From Cloeon dipterum (Eukaryota > Arthropoda > Insecta > Ephemeroptera > Baetidae): a stretch of 64,000 nucleotides of DNA. The notes under the pieces were generated by a model. It ran no database searches and was not told the DNA's origin. It was given only the letters and a program-made list of their open reading frames with translations. The stretch spans positions 11,164,545-11,228,544 of the forward strand of contig NC_088790.1 of assembly GCF_949628265.1 (NCBI RefSeq), written 5' to 3'. The position numbers were made by a program, and so were the translations under genes. Positions 22,619-35,636 of the stretch are shown here, one piece after another. Position 1 is the first letter of the stretch. Every line of letters starts with the position of its first letter.

Positions 22619-24560
22619 CACAACCCCATGTGATTCTCGCAGAACAACAAACAACAGCAATCCGAGTCGGATTTCTAGCGGTCTTCTCCGATATTTGTCA
22701 GCAATTTGCTGCAACCCTGCAAACTGCAAATGGATAATTAATTTTTAAACCGAACAACAGTGATTTAGATTCATTTCGAAGCTAACCAACTTGAAAAAAC
22801 TAACAAAAGGTAAGGCGCATATTGTTTTGAAAATTTTTAACACAAGACACATTAGAAGACACAATCACCTAGACCCAAAAATAATTATGGTATCTAGATA
22901 CACATAATACATTATATTTATTTTACGTATAACAAACATGCACACGACAGAAAAACATTGGATTGTGCGAAACTTTGATCGAAGACGGTTGATCTATAAT
23001 AAATCCTTTACATACATACATATGTACATGTCATAAACTCTTGATTTATTCCAAACTCCAAACAGTTTTTTTCGCCTGATTTCTACCAGTAGCATTTTAT
23101 TGATTACATTGCAAGAGTATTATTATTGTATTTTAATTTAATATTTGAACACTTGTATATTTATGTATCTATTTATTTTTTCGTGATTTAGATTTTTACC
23201 ACCTATAAGGGTTGTATTTCTAATCTTTAAATGATCAAATCCATGAAAGGGCAACTTAAGCCTTATTGTAAGTCACATAAAAATTTTTGTTCTCTCTAAC
23301 GAATAAATTTCTCAATTTATTATCGGGGCCAATGAGCCAGTTTGTAATCACGATTGAAAACGTGCTCAAGCGGCATTTCGTTGCCAATGAGGTCGCATTT
23401 GACTTGTGGCTTTTCACCCTCTTTTTGAGGATTCATGGGGTGAAAGGATTGATCGCTGCGGACGTCGTTCCCAATGCAAAGAAGACACAAATGCATCACA
23501 TTGTCGGCTCCCGTTGCGCGTGTCTTCTGTGGAAGGAAAGTGGGTTGTGGTGCGCAACAATACAATTCTAACCCCTTTCGTGCCAAGCAGCGTGACAGAG
23601 AATAACGACGTGGCACAAAGTGAATCAAAAGCAGCCACGGGGTGAAAGAACTCTTTTTTTCGATTAATTAAAACATAATTTTAAAAGCCTCATTATAGGC
23701 GACCCTGGATAATTTTCTTATATGGCGTCAAAAAGGGTTCATTTTGAATGAAAATTCATCCCACAAATAGTGACAATTTTTTTGTCTAAAACCCAAAGGA
23801 AAAATCAACGAAATCGAAACTAGGCTGGAAAAAGTAAAATCTTTACCTGTAGAATATTAAGAAAATTAATTCCATACATTATTTTTTTTTTCAACAACGT
23901 ATATCACCTGAAACTTCGAGAAATCAATTTCTAAATTTACATTTTATGGAAATTTGGCTAAAAAAGAATACTTTCCACTCAGAAAATAGAAATCAGGGCT
24001 AAAAAACTCATACATATAAATAAAGCATTGCAGTGGTAAAACCCGTTTATTTTTTCAATTTTACCAGTTTCTAGCAGGAAATGTTTGCACCTGTGTTCAA
24101 TAATTTTCTAAATATTTTCTCAGGACCTCGACTTAAAAAATTGTCAGAGATCTATTTTTTGGAGAAATTGAGGCAGCAAATGACAATTTACTTGAAAAAA
24201 ATCTACACAGTAGAGGAAAATTTGACTGCAATACGTATCCTCAAATTTTAGATTTTCACAGGGTAAAAATGGAAAAATTCATTTCTCGCACGAGAAATTG
24301 GTAAAAATTGAATGGTTTAAGACCGGTAAAAACCAGTGGTGAAAAAATCCGGGTGGTAAGCAAATGTAACCCTGACGGTTGGTGTCATTTGAGCATATAT
24401 TTCTTTCTTTTTTAAAACAAGAAAACCATAACGTGTGCTGAAATATTTTTGTATGCCCCATTCAGGAAAAGGAGGAAAAAATCAAACATAAATTTTAGTG
24501 TAAAATTGGCTTAAAATTTTAGGATATTAGCAATTAAATTTATCAGTGTTGTTGAAAGAG
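22619..24560. other. Intergenic DNA with one unexplained GC-richer block
   Basis: The stretch is mostly AT-rich with no gene. The block 23330-23645 is clearly GC- and CpG-richer and is open in several frames, but no frame shows a recognisable domain or clean splice structure. It could be a regulatory island, an unrecognised exon or a repeat fragment. The ZDHHC promoter begins after about 24560. Confidence 0.4.
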
Positions 24561-24843
24561 GGTGGCAGCTTTTGTTGTGCTCGCCGGTCATGCGAATTTC
24601 CGCTGGCGAAACGCGGCGTGACACAAAGAGTGTCGCTCACGCGACTCTCTCAAAGGCCACGCCACAAAAGAGAGGCAAAGGGACAGGGGTGACTCACCTG
24701 GGTCGTCCTCGCGGGCAGCTAATTAGCGTTCCCCTCGCGCGGCGGGATCGATTTCCCCTACGGCGAGCGTGTTGTGTCGCGCCGTTCCCGGGGCAACGGG
24801 CGTCCGGCGTCCCCTAGAGAGACTCGGGAGGCGGCAGTGCCTG

Positions 24844-27032
24844 ATGGGGTGTTGCTCGTGGCAGAGCGAGCTGCCGCCCCCGGAGGAGCGGCACTGGCGA
24901 CGGCGGCACGGCCTCCAGCTGCCGCTGCACCCGCAGCAGGTGCTCGGCTGGGTCGTGCTGGCCGCCCTGACCGCCGCCACCTTCGGCCTCCTGTTGCCGG
25001 CCATGCGCCATGACCTCAGGGCCCTCGCCACGCCGGTCATGGCGCTGCTCTTTGCCCTGCACGCCGCCTCCCACCTCGTCGCTCTGCTCACCGACCCTGC
25101 CGAGGAGGCCCTTAGGGCGGGGGGCTATTCACAAAAGGTGCCACCCGCCTGTTATACGATTGATTTTTATATAGCACTTCTTATCGCTGGACATGATCTT
25201 GTTATTTATTTATTAATAACTTTTATTTATTCATTACTTTGCAACGCTGTTTATTATTGCAACCTATTAAGCAATTAATCTAAAATTTAGTTGAATAATC
25301 TTAATGTGGTCCTTTTCTAACGAATAGTTTAGAATTTTTCCCTGAAGCGATTGGAATTGACCAACCACTATATATCTTTATTACTTTACTCTAGTTTCGG
25401 CTACTGCTCGAAGCCTCATTTCATTAACATTAAAAAGTTAAAGCATTTTCAAAATAATAAAACAAAGTAAAATGTCATTAGCTTGTAAAAATTGATACAA
25501 TTTGATAAAAAAAATCATTTTATACCTGAGTCGTGTGCGACCAGTTCTTTAGCTCTACCTCAAGTGCTTTTTTTAAATCTATTTTACTGTCCCAAAATTT
25601 CGCAAATTAATTTACCACTGACCCCTGTTTAATCAATATTTTAGATAATAACACTCGATTTTAGTACTGACTGATTTTAGTACTGACTAAAATGATTACT
25701 TACTGGCAGAGAGATAAATAATTAAGTTTAATTTACAATTTTGGTTATTATTCATAGTTAGAATCGATTAATCGTGCCAAACATTGGAGTCGTATTTTAC
25801 AGCTTATATTATTTTCTAAAATTAGTCACCTTAAATATTTCCAGTTTTCTGATCTCTTTGAAGAACAGAAAATCATTTGATATTAGAATTTGGCATCATA
25901 TTTGCATGAGCAAATATATTGACAATTTTAAGAATCAACAATTTACAACATAATATTTATGTTCATGATGTGATCAAGCCAGTTTTTATATCGGAAAACT
26001 TAGGTTTAGCTAAAACTCTTGTTTAAGAAACCCAATTTTTTAATTTATCGATTTGAAAAAATTGAATGTTCTCAAAGTATCTCTGGATGTTTGTTTATTA
26101 TCAATAATTAGACATAAATAAATTAATTAATCAGAGTCGAAATCAAAACCATGCGAGGGAGGACGACACTTCAGACAAAAAAGTTAGCTAACACCCTGTT
26201 CAGGAGGACTTTAAAACCAAAAAAATGAGCCTTCACTAGTAAAAAGCAAATCAATCACAAAAAAGTAATATCTCTGCTTGAAATCACCGAGTATTTACAA
26301 GTTTTGGATTCACCCCTCTCCATTTTTAAATTAATAAATTTGAAGTTCTTATCTAGTAACCAGGTTAGATCATAATAATTAATCTTGCCTCTTGCACTTG
26401 GTCAGGGTGAATTCGACCGGCGGCGCCACCTGCACGTGATCGAGGAGGGTCGGTGCCATTTGTGCAGCATCACGGTGAGCAGCGTGCGCAGCAAGCACTG
26501 CAGCGCGTGCAACAAGTGCGTGTCCGTGTTCGACCACCACTGCAAGTGGCTGAACCACTGCGTCGGCGGGCGTAATTACACGCCCTTCTTGGTGTGCGTG
26601 CTGTGCTCAGGGCTGGCCAGCCTGCTGATCGGCCTACTCGCCCTGTGGCAGCTCGTCTCCCTGTTCCACTTCCCCCATTTAGTGGCCTCCCCCACTGCTG
26701 AGCGGCTGGCCTTCTCCCTGCTGCTGGTGCTCGTCTCCCTGCTCTCCCTCACCGTCTCCCTGCTGCTGCTGCACCTTTTCGCCTTCCACGTCTACATTGC
26801 CTACCAGGGCATCTCCACCTACGAGTTCATCCGCAACTTCCGCTACCAGGAGGAGCCGCGTAACTACCTCATCTTGAGGAAGAAGTCCAGGTCGGCGTCC
26901 TCGGTCATCAAGTCCAGGCTGGAAGTGTGTGCGGACCGCAGCAACAGGATCACCCCCAGTGACGAGAGGGTTGATAAGAACAGCTCGGTCTTCACCATCA
27001 CAGGCGAGACCAGGATTTTCACCACACCCTGA
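24844..27032 (+). CDS. ZDHHC1/11-like protein S-palmitoyltransferase
   Basis: There are two exons, 24844-25137 and 26406-27032, giving 306 residues. The start MGCCSWQSE opens a short cytosolic N-terminus. Two membrane segments follow (around residues 36-53 and 62-82), then TDPAEEALR, with the TDPA motif of the family. The cysteine-rich DHHC domain reads CHLCSITVSSVRSKHCSACN, with the catalytic DHHCKWLNHCVGGRNY, followed by two further hydrophobic segments and a basic tail. The IEEGRCHLC and KWLNHCVG segments are closest to the ZDHHC1/11 subgroup, which transfers palmitate to cysteines at ER or endosomal membranes; human ZDHHC1 also supports innate DNA sensing. The tail is much shorter than in vertebrate ZDHHC1. 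The coding exons are very GC-rich, unlike the AT-rich 1.27 kb intron, which holds no other gene. The sequence before the start codon (24560-24843) is CpG-rich and is probably promoter and 5' UTR. Confidence 0.9.
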
Positions 27033-27289
27033 GATAAGGCCGGCGGATTCGTTGCGAACTTGGATACTATCTCTGAAGAGGTCAGTTGTCAGGCGTGACT
27101 AGATTTAAAAAAAATGCACACAACATAAGAACACAGCTTTTTCTCTTAAGAAAACTCGAAACGAGTAAGGAATGGGTGGCTCCAAGTGAACTAATTGCAA
27201 AGTAATTGGTGTCACAGCCCATACTGCACAGCTTGCTGTTTTGTCCAAGTTGCCCTTCACCTTCACAACGAAAATCAATGCCACAGAAA

Positions 27290-27295
27290 AATAAA
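27290..27295 (+). terminator. Possible polyadenylation signal for the ZDHHC gene
   Basis: An AATAAA hexamer lies about 258 bp after the stop codon. It is the first good candidate downstream. Confidence 0.4.
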
Positions 27296-27299
27296 AATT

Positions 27300-27937
27300 A
27301 ATTGAAAACATCCGACTGCGCTCATCTCTGAGCACAAACGTTAAGAGTAACAAGTGACTAAATCTCGTCAGCCCCGCCACTTGCCCTCCAAGTGACATAA
27401 ATCACTCCTACAGCATTTCAACCAAACCATAAGTGTCCATCCTGTCATATTGAGATATTCTCAGAGAGCGAAATTCTGCTCTTTTTATTTTGAATGGGAA
27501 AGTAGAAATATTCTGTTTATTTTCCTTATCTGTTTCCCAATCAAGAGGATTTAATTGCAAAGTGCCGTAGAATCAATTTTCTCCCACAAAAACCTGTATA
27601 ATGAACCAAATCAGGAAAAGTTTGGAAATGTGCTATGAAAACACACTCACCTCTGCGTGTGAGAATGCACGGAAACAAGGTTACCCTGCCTAAGATTTCC
27701 TTTTCAACTACGGGCCGTAGCACACAAATATTTTAATTTAGCTTTTCCGCTCTCGCATGCTAACTCTTGTTGTGACGCAATTTCGATCTAAAAGTGGCCA
27801 GCCAATCCAAGTCAAGTTTTCTCCCGTTCTTCAACACACACGTCTGTAAAACATACACACGCTATACTCTCTTGCATAAATTTTCATCATGAAAGTGGCT
27901 GTTGCCTCATTACTTGTCCCTTGGTGCTTTCAGAGCA
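27300..27937. other. Intergenic and 5' region of DUS1L
   Basis: No supported exon was found. A polypyrimidine run and TTTCAG end at 27933, four bases before the DUS1L start codon, so a 5'-UTR intron is likely, with a possible donor around 27845. Confidence 0.4.
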
Positions 27938-30532
27938 ATGGAGTTTTGGCGTGACAAGCTAAAGGGCGCCAAATTCGTGCTCGCGCCCATGGTGGAGGGC
28001 AGCGAGCTGGCCTGGCGCATGCTGGCTCGCCAGCACGGCGCTGACCTTTGCTACACGCCAATGTGGCACGGGCAGGTCTTCTGCAAGGACCCCAAATACA
28101 GGGCAGAGGCCCTTGCGTCCTGCCCAGATGACAGACCGCTTATTGTGCAGGTGAGACAAACTAAAATTGCTGCACTTCAATATCTCTTTAAGAATTGCCA
28201 CACGTTTCTCACTCAGCATTTTTTGTATTTCCGAGATTTTTATTTCTTGATAATCTTTAAGTAAATTTTACTGCTTGGACTCAGAATTGTGGCATCAATT
28301 TAACCTAGTTGTAACAATTCACTTTGAATTGCAACTCTCCAAAAGGTTTTTTCCCAGGCTTAAATTTTAAACCTGGGAATTTGCAATGTTTTTCAAATAA
28401 AATATGATAGTCTTCTTGCGGGATTATCCCAGAATATTCTGATTAAATAAATTATTTATCATTTCAAGAGATAGAAGGGCACCATTTTTTATCTTCCATT
28501 ATTTCTTTTATGTCGTTGTGATCACCGAATACATGTTAAATTTTCATTTAAATGTATTTGTTTCTCCAGTTTTGCTCCAACGATCCCGACATCTTCACGG
28601 AAGCCGCCACCCTTGCTCAGGATCACTGCGAGGCCATCGACCTGAACCTTGGCTGTCCTCAAGCCATCGCCAAGAGGGGCAACTATGGCGCCTTTTTGCA
28701 GGACGAGTGGCAGTTGCTCCATGACATGGGTATTTCTTTTCAAAATATAGAATACACAGATTTTTAAAATAACGAATCCTATTATAGTTCGGAAGGCGAG
28801 CTCCACTGTGAAAGTGCCGATCACCTGCAAAATTCGCGTCTTTGAAGACATCCGACGAACGGTGGACTACGCGCGAATGCTGGAGGGCGCTGGCGCCTCC
28901 CTGCTGACCGTGCACGGCAGGACGAGGGAACAGAAAGGTCCTCTGACTGGTCTGGCCAACTGGGGCTACATCAAGGAGGTCCGCCAGTCGGTCAATGTGC
29001 CTATGTTCGCCAATGGAAACATCCAGAGTTTGGCTGACGTCCTCAGGTGTATTGAGGAGACCGGCGTCCAGGGCATCATGTCTGCAGAGGGACACCTGCA
29101 CAACCCTGCCATCTTTGAGGTAACCACATTAAATCTAGGGAAAATAGGCAGTTGTAAATTTTTTCTTTGCTTCCAATTGTAAAAGAAAACAATTTGAAGC
29201 AATTTTAACTACAGTTAAAACAGCCATATTGCTCCTAAATCAACTTAAAAAATAATTCATTTTGCTAAATAAATTATTAATTCTCTAAAAGAATAATTTA
29301 GTTTGTTTGGTTTTGTAGATTTTTATTTTCAAAATTACATTTTTCTTATGTCTGTTTGATTGTTTTGTTGACCTCAAATTCAGAAAAGAAACAAGATTAA
29401 CCAACATGAAAAACTCCAGAAAAATTTGGTAAAAAATTACTTGTAATTTTTAGCCTATAAATCAAACATTTATGCTGAAATGCTCTATTTCTCTGTCCCA
29501 AATTCACGTTTTTAGCTCAGAATATTAAATAGTTTTCAAATTTAATTTTTTGGTAATCTTTATTACTTGGCTATTGGTATTAGAATATTTTAATTTAATT
29601 TAAAGCGTCAAAGCACTTTTAGAAACCATCCAAGACCGCTCTTATTGTCATACTATACGACCAACTAAAGTTTATTTCAAGGATTTAATATAACTTATTG
29701 TTAATTTTGTAGGGTGTGAACCCTCCTGTGTATGAAATGGCTGAGGAGTACCTGACACTAGTGAAGGAGTATCCATGCGCCACCTCCATTGTGCGAGGCC
29801 ACATTTTCAAACTAATGCATCACGTGCTGGCTTTGCCTGAAAACTTTGACGTCCGCTACGAAATCGCCAAGGCCCAGGAACTAAGCAACTTTGAAACTAG
29901 TGTGAAGAAAATTAGGGAGCGGTATGAAAAGCACGCCACAGGAATTGAAAAATACTCGCAACCAAATGGCAAGCGTTCCCTGCGGCTAAATTCGCTTTTA
30001 TTAACTGTTTCTTTCGAATAGATTTGCCTTTTGACGTTTGGCTGTGTCAGCCCTATGTGCGTATGCCTCCTGATGAGTACCTGAAAAAGCTTAAAGAAGC
30101 AAACGAAGCCAATAAAAACGGGGTGCGTTAGTTTGACTCTTGGAGTGATACCAGAGCTAAAATGTTTTCTTGTAGGAAGGTATAAAAAGAAGTAACGATG
30201 AAGATGGACCACCTGAATTGTCAAAAAAGAAACAGAAAGTGCTGGAAAGGAATCCTAGAAAGAAATTTGAGCGAAAAAAGTTACCTCTTTGTTCCAAATG
30301 TCTCAATCCAAAGGTAATTAATAAGTAAAATTATTCAGAAGAACCAAATCATACAGCATTTTTGTAGGGCTTGAAATGCGGTTTCTTTTTGTGCAAGTCG
30401 TGCTGTCGCTCAAAGTGCTATCAGGAAGAGTTGGATTGCCCCGGTCACCGGATTCTGGTCAAAACGCGTCGCAACATGGCCCGAGAGCACGCCAACGACA
30501 AGACTGATGCGCCCCCGGATCAAGAGGTCTGA
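27938..30532 (+). CDS. DUS1L: tRNA-dihydrouridine(16/17) synthase, DUS1-like
   Basis: There are seven exons: 27938-28150, 28570-28729, 28788-29119, 29713-29968, 30022-30122, 30176-30313 and 30368-30532. The total is 454 residues. The FMN-binding TIM barrel shows [20 protein letters not shown], the catalytic cysteine in [19 protein letters not shown] (residue about 100), [25 protein letters not shown] and IMSAEG. A basic linker follows, then the family's C-terminal cysteine-rich module ([26 protein letters not shown]). The enzyme reduces uridines in the tRNA D-loop using NADPH. The fourth intron (29969-30021, 53 bp) is best explained by a GC donor, AATG|GCAAGC; a weak GT six bases later would also keep frame and add two residues. 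Introns 28151-28569 and 29120-29712 hold nothing recognisable. Confidence 0.94.
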
Positions 30533-30576
30533 ACTTTTTTATAACAAAAAATGGAATACTTCTAACTGTTGTTTTC

Positions 30577-30582
30577 AATAAA
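30577..30582 (+). terminator. Polyadenylation signal AATAAA for DUS1L
   Basis: The hexamer lies 45 bp after the stop codon. Confidence 0.7.
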
Positions 30583-30599
30583 TAAGAAAATTCCATTCT

Positions 30600-31130
30600 T
30601 TGTCTTTTATTTTGGTCTTAGACAAGGGATAATCTCACAATATCTAATTTAGTTGGTTGACTCTTATACGCTCTACATCAACTCTAAATCTATGAATCAA
30701 ACTGATAAAATATTGGGGGGTTTTACAAAATGATCCACTATTAAAAAATTTTCAACTATTTGAAGCTACATGACTTACCCTTAAATTAAATTGTTGCACA
30801 GAGCATTGTATAAAACACTTATTTCACTTGTGAAATGAACGTAATATTTGTATTGCAACAGTTACATTGAGATTCAATGCTTCAATGCAGACTAACCATA
30901 TAGAGAAAAAAATGGCACAGTTTCCTGCTTTAATCACGTATATTGTTTATGCGCTTATTGTGTAAGACTTTTTTTTCTTTGGGATCATTGATTGACAACA
31001 ATTCCAAAGCCCTCTAGTGAGGAATTATAAAATAAAAACATTTGAAAAGTCCATTATTTTGTAAGTGCTGGTTTTTGTTCTGCTTTCATTTATTACCTAT
31101 TTACACATGTAATGCGCTGGGTATGTGCCG
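30600..31130. other. Gene-free spacer between DUS1L and the GH18-like array
   Basis: This is AT-rich DNA with no supported coding sequence on either strand. It includes the probable 3' UTR of the first array gene, with a minus-strand AATAAA at 31089-31094. Confidence 0.5.
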
Positions 31131-31138
31131 ATTAAGTT

Positions 31139-33557
31139 TTAGAAGCATGAAATAGGTTCACAGTCCATTTTAAGTATGTTGACTATCAGCCTTAAGAAAG
31201 GCATTCTGCCGCAGCCACACTCTCCATTCACGTCATCAGTAGTGAAATCATGCATTCCTACACCGGCTCCAATCTCCATCACAAAATCGACCTGATAATT
31301 TCAGAAGACAAAATGCTTCACATAATTGTTTACAATTACATTTCTATACACCTTTGCTGTCAGCGACTCTTGGTCATCAAAGATAAACAAATTATTCGCC
31401 TTGACGGCATAGTTTTGCATGCTAGCATTTTTGATCAACTGGTATGATGGGTCCTTGATTAACTTGCACCACTTATTATTTAAAAGCTTTAATAATGGAT
31501 TTTATTAGCAAAATGCTCTTTCTTACTTCGGACATGATGAGTGACTTCTGCATTTTACTGTTCTTCACAAATACAGTTCCAATCTTCAACGTCTTCTGGT
31601 CACTTAGCTCATAATTTTTGTAATTCGGTTGAATAGTTAAAACCAATTTTCTTCTAAATTCGCTTCCCTTCTTAATTTTAGTCATGAGCTCACTGATTAA
31701 GTCTCTCTGCAATGGATGAAAAAATAATATATTATTTAGAAAATGATTATTAATCATCCGATCATTACTGTTTTCTTTAAATTAAAGCTGAAATCTGTAG
31801 TCGGAAGCCAGTCTCCTGCAGTTTGTAAGTGACATTCAAAGTAGAAGTAGTCTATAACGTCTACAATTTCACTAAAATAGTCCCCTGGTAAAAACAAATG
31901 TAATTTATTACACACATGGATTAAAGAGGCTCTCACCAGAAACCATTATAGTGTTCGAAAAGACGCCGTTCATGTGGTAAATTACAGTTTTGCCAGTCAC
32001 TTTAAAAGGGGTTGCCAAGGCACGTAAGAAGCTGACAACAGATTTTCTATCAATATCTTGCGTGCATATTCCCTAAGAAGAGGCAACTTTCTTTGATTAT
32101 TTAAAGATAGGGCTTTAACTAAAATATTAAACCTGCGGACACCCAACCCATATCCACGATATGGCGATCCCGTCAAAATCGTATTTGCTAACAAACTCGA
32201 CCACCCCTTGCACAAATTTCGCTGTGAGCTGCGCGTTCTTGGCCACCCTAGTGAGTTCCTTAGGGTGCATTTCTGAGTCACCGAAGCTTCCAACTCGCAA
32301 CATCACCTTCATTCCCGACTTTTTTGCGGACTTAAGTGCCAAGCTTGCCACTAATAGAAGAGAAGTGATTCTATTCAATACTTCAATTTAAACAAAACTT
32401 ATTTTCTTTACTCGACCAATGTTCAGTTTTCATTTGCAGCAAGTTGGTCTCTTTGTTGAACACGGCTGCTGGCATCACCAAAATATCGCAAAGTGGCTGC
32501 CCCTTCTCGCTCAATATTGATGAAATGTCCCAACTAAAAATTCGATTATTCTTACACTCGGTTCATTCTAACTCAGAAAAATCAATTACTTATTTTCCAT
32601 AAAGCAAATTACTTTGAATTTACTTTTTCTAATGGGGAGTTTGGCATCACAGCTCTTAACTGTGAGGATATTTTCCAGAATTTGTTTTTATTTTTATTCG
32701 ATAAATACCAACTTCTCACCTCTCCCGCTTATTGAGTCAAATAAACATTTTTCTTTTACAAAATCGCCTGTCAAGTCCATACATTCTGCGATGCAATGCC
32801 TTAAACTCTCTGAAAAATAAACTACAAATTTTATGCTTAAAATAAGGATAAACTTTGACAATGGCAATGTTTAGGAGGAGAATTGCATTATAGGGCTATA
32901 AAAAGCTTGAAAATGTATTAAACTAAATTTGAAATCCATTTGATGTAATATTTAAAGTAAACTGACAATCAAAGTACTCAAATTTCCAACGAACCTGGTC
33001 GATCAGTCGCATATATGTACATTTTCAATGCAACAGAACAATTATATTACAAGACTTTCTATAAAACATGGTTGATTGATTTTCCCTTCTCAACCGATAA
33101 CCATGTAAAAAGTTGAAAAAATCTATTAAGGAAAAGTAGAAAAATAGTTTTAATATTATTTATTTTTCGGATTTTTCTTTTCACTTTTTAAATGTATAGA
33201 ATATGAAAGAGAAAGTACGTATACCCAATTTTAAAGAAATTAACTCTTTACTTCAAATCTCTAACCTTATAGGAGCATTGTCTTTGTAACAATCATTACT
33301 GATTTCAATTAATTTTGACTGGTAAGAATTTCTAACAAATTTAAGAGCTCGGAATCAATTATCAAAGTTAAAGAATACCCTCTATATTTTTCTTTGTCTC
33401 TGCCAAGCTCTTGTTTCCACGACACTTTCCATGGCACACTGGCGAACACTAAAATAAATGCTCAATTAAACTGGAATTTGCCTCGTAGTTGCGAGAAATA
33501 TACAGCAAATACAAGCGTAATAAGTATCTTAAAAATACTCATGCTGGTTGTGAACAT
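31139..33557 (-). CDS. GH18-like secreted protein A (catalytic motif lost)
   Basis: There are eleven exons: 33504-33557, 33379-33448, 32720-32809, 32590-32659, 32412-32533, 32133-32350, 31937-32072, 31769-31884, 31527-31706, 31352-31471 and 31139-31291. The total is 442 residues with intact frame and GT-AG introns. Exon 1 encodes a signal peptide (MFTTSMSIFKILITLVFA). The mature protein starts CSPVCHGKCRGNKS. The chitinase-type TIM barrel is recognisable by KVMLRVGSFGDSEM (strand 3) and KYDFDGIAISWIWVGCPQ (strand 4). FDDQESLTAK and TDDVNGECGCGRMP come from the final strands. The catalytic DxxDxDxE is DGIAISWI: the acid Glu is Ile and two of three Asp are gone, so hydrolysis is not expected. 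It is probably a secreted lectin-like, IDGF-like or structural protein, cysteine-rich at both ends. It is the least similar at the strand-4 motif (WVG instead of WPG). Confidence 0.87.
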
Positions 33558-34440
33558 CGGAATGGCCGCTCAAATATTGAAAATGCTGTGTTGTGCTTCA
33601 AATTATGTTTCCGCCGAACACAAAACTCTATCCATGGACGTTTTTGTAGTTCATGTTCTCTGATGCATACTATTGCGGGCAAACACCCACTACGATTTTT
33701 TTTAAATACTATATTATTTGATTGGTAAAACTAATCAATTATATTGAATGTTGGATTTAAATGACGCTGTATTATTTGTGTTTTATTTTTGAAGAGTCAA
33801 AATATAATGCAGTGAAACATTGCAACTAAAGATGCAATGATGCTGTGCTCGCTAAATTTCACCTAACATGTAAGATGGTTCAGTCTAAAGTAGTAACCAT
33901 GACCCAAAAAAGAGTTTACCGAGCCACTGTAGTCAATGACAATTTTGGATAAGAAAAGCGTCATACGAAATCATAGGAAAAGCACCAATCTTCTCACTAA
34001 TTTTTTATGTCTGAAGTAAATGAATGATTATTCCATTGCGACGCAATTATGTATTATAAAACTAGAAAAACAGACTCAAGATAAAGGAGAACAAACCTCA
34101 GAAAAAATAGCATAGCATACAGTACTAATAGTTTCCTCTGAAATGAGTAAAATTGATCCTTCTGTGTTCAAAAATACTTGGTTTAAAAATATCCTTAAAT
34201 TTTAATTCATGGGAAACTGCAGGTATAACTTCCATTTTTCGTACCATTTACGTCTAATAGATAATAAACATTTTTTATCATCGAGGCAATAGTCCATTTT
34301 TGGATTGGGCTTCCTAGAACGTGGCTTGTTTGTGCTGTATTTAAAAATACAAGTCGTTGCCAGTTTTGGCTGTCGAGTTGTTGTCTTTTACGAAAGTAGC
34401 ATAGGCACCAAAGTTTAAAGAAAATTATTACTGCATTGTG
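33558..34440. other. Spacer between array copy A and relic B
   Basis: The first 100 bp hold the A promoter block. Beyond it the sequence is AT-rich with no supported feature. Confidence 0.45.
33607..33647 (-). promoter_or_regulatory. Array promoter block, copy A (second half degenerate)
   Basis: GTTTCCG (plus-strand sense) lies 50 bp upstream of the copy A start codon, followed by a decayed GGACGTTTTTG in place of GACGCYTGCGT. Confidence 0.4.
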
Positions 34441-35470
34441 CGTTTATTTAATTGAAGTGGTCAGGTTTAAACAAAAGTGCATTAATTCGTCTGACAGTGA
34501 TACTAATGATGCACGTATTGACTTAGAGCAGTTTGATGGAAGATTTTTAAAAACTGATATAATTTTGACTGTCAATCTTAAGCAAGGAATTCTGTAGCAT
34601 CCGCACACCAAAATTAACGTCATAATGGGCACGAGACATGCATCATCACACCATTCAAATTCCGCAGAAAAATGTTCGTCTTGTATTTTTTCTTACTCGG
34701 CGATTCCTTGCAAGAATTAAGCGGTAAACTACTCGTCCTTAGCCACCGTGGTGAATTTCTTGGGGTGTATGACAGACTCATCTCAGGTACCAACTGAGAG
34801 CGATACTTCCATTCCCACCTTTTCCGCTAATTTCAGCGCTGATATCCCCTCTAAAAGTTGTAATCAATCAAGAAGTCAAACTTCGATTGGACTAATTAAA
34901 GTCATTCATTGACATGCGAATCTCGCAAGTTGATTTGTAATAAATCACGGCTTAGTGCGGCGAGAGATTACCCTTGTAATTGATTATTTTGCTAGCAGTG
35001 TTTGCCCTTTCGCGCTATAATATCTCACTTATTATATGAGTTATTATTTATTATATAGCTACGGCAAGAATAAACAAATACAATAATAACAAGGGTTTTA
35101 TAAAAATATACTGTATTTCAACACGAGAAGGAACATGTTTGATAGTATATTGATTATTTAGGCTATGATATACAAAGTCAGTACACTCAATGCTATTAAA
35201 CCTGATCATTCCCGGATTGAGATATTTGAATAAAAATTAAAGCCTTTCTACGATCAAGGGATTTCTTATAAATTACTCTTTATTTTCCTTTTTAGTAAAA
35301 ATTTTACGACAGTACACAATTTATTTTATCGACCTGTCATCATATCTAGTTGGTCTCTTTGTTGAACACGGCCACGCACTGACAGTATAAAAATGGGAAC
35401 CCGTTGTCGTTCTCTATGATTGAAACGTCCCAACTGCGAAGTATGTGATTTTTCATTCGTTCTGTGCATT
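34440..35470 (-). pseudogene. GH18-like relic B (fragments of three exons)
   Basis: Three decayed pieces keep the array exon order. About 34490-34660 matches the terminal exon, with CTTAAGCAAGGAATTCTG recalling the conserved CTTAAG-AAGGCATTCTGCCG. About 34735-34855 matches the strand 3-4 exon, including a readable ATHPKEFT-like region. About 35340-35440 matches the exon encoding PLCDIL to FNKETN. Exons 7-10 and the N-terminal exons are missing and the remaining pieces are not open. It is a dead duplicate lying between copies A and C. Confidence 0.72.
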
Positions 35471-35636
35471 CTTACTAAAAACGATTGCAGTAATTGACAG
35501 CTAACAAACGAAAAAATTTGTTTAATTAATTTTCGGCAAGTTGTGTTATTTTGCGTATTTGTTGTGTAATTTTTATAGATATTATTTTTCAATCAATTCT
35601 TTTTGTTGGTACAGAGAATAAAGAGCTGATTTAATT

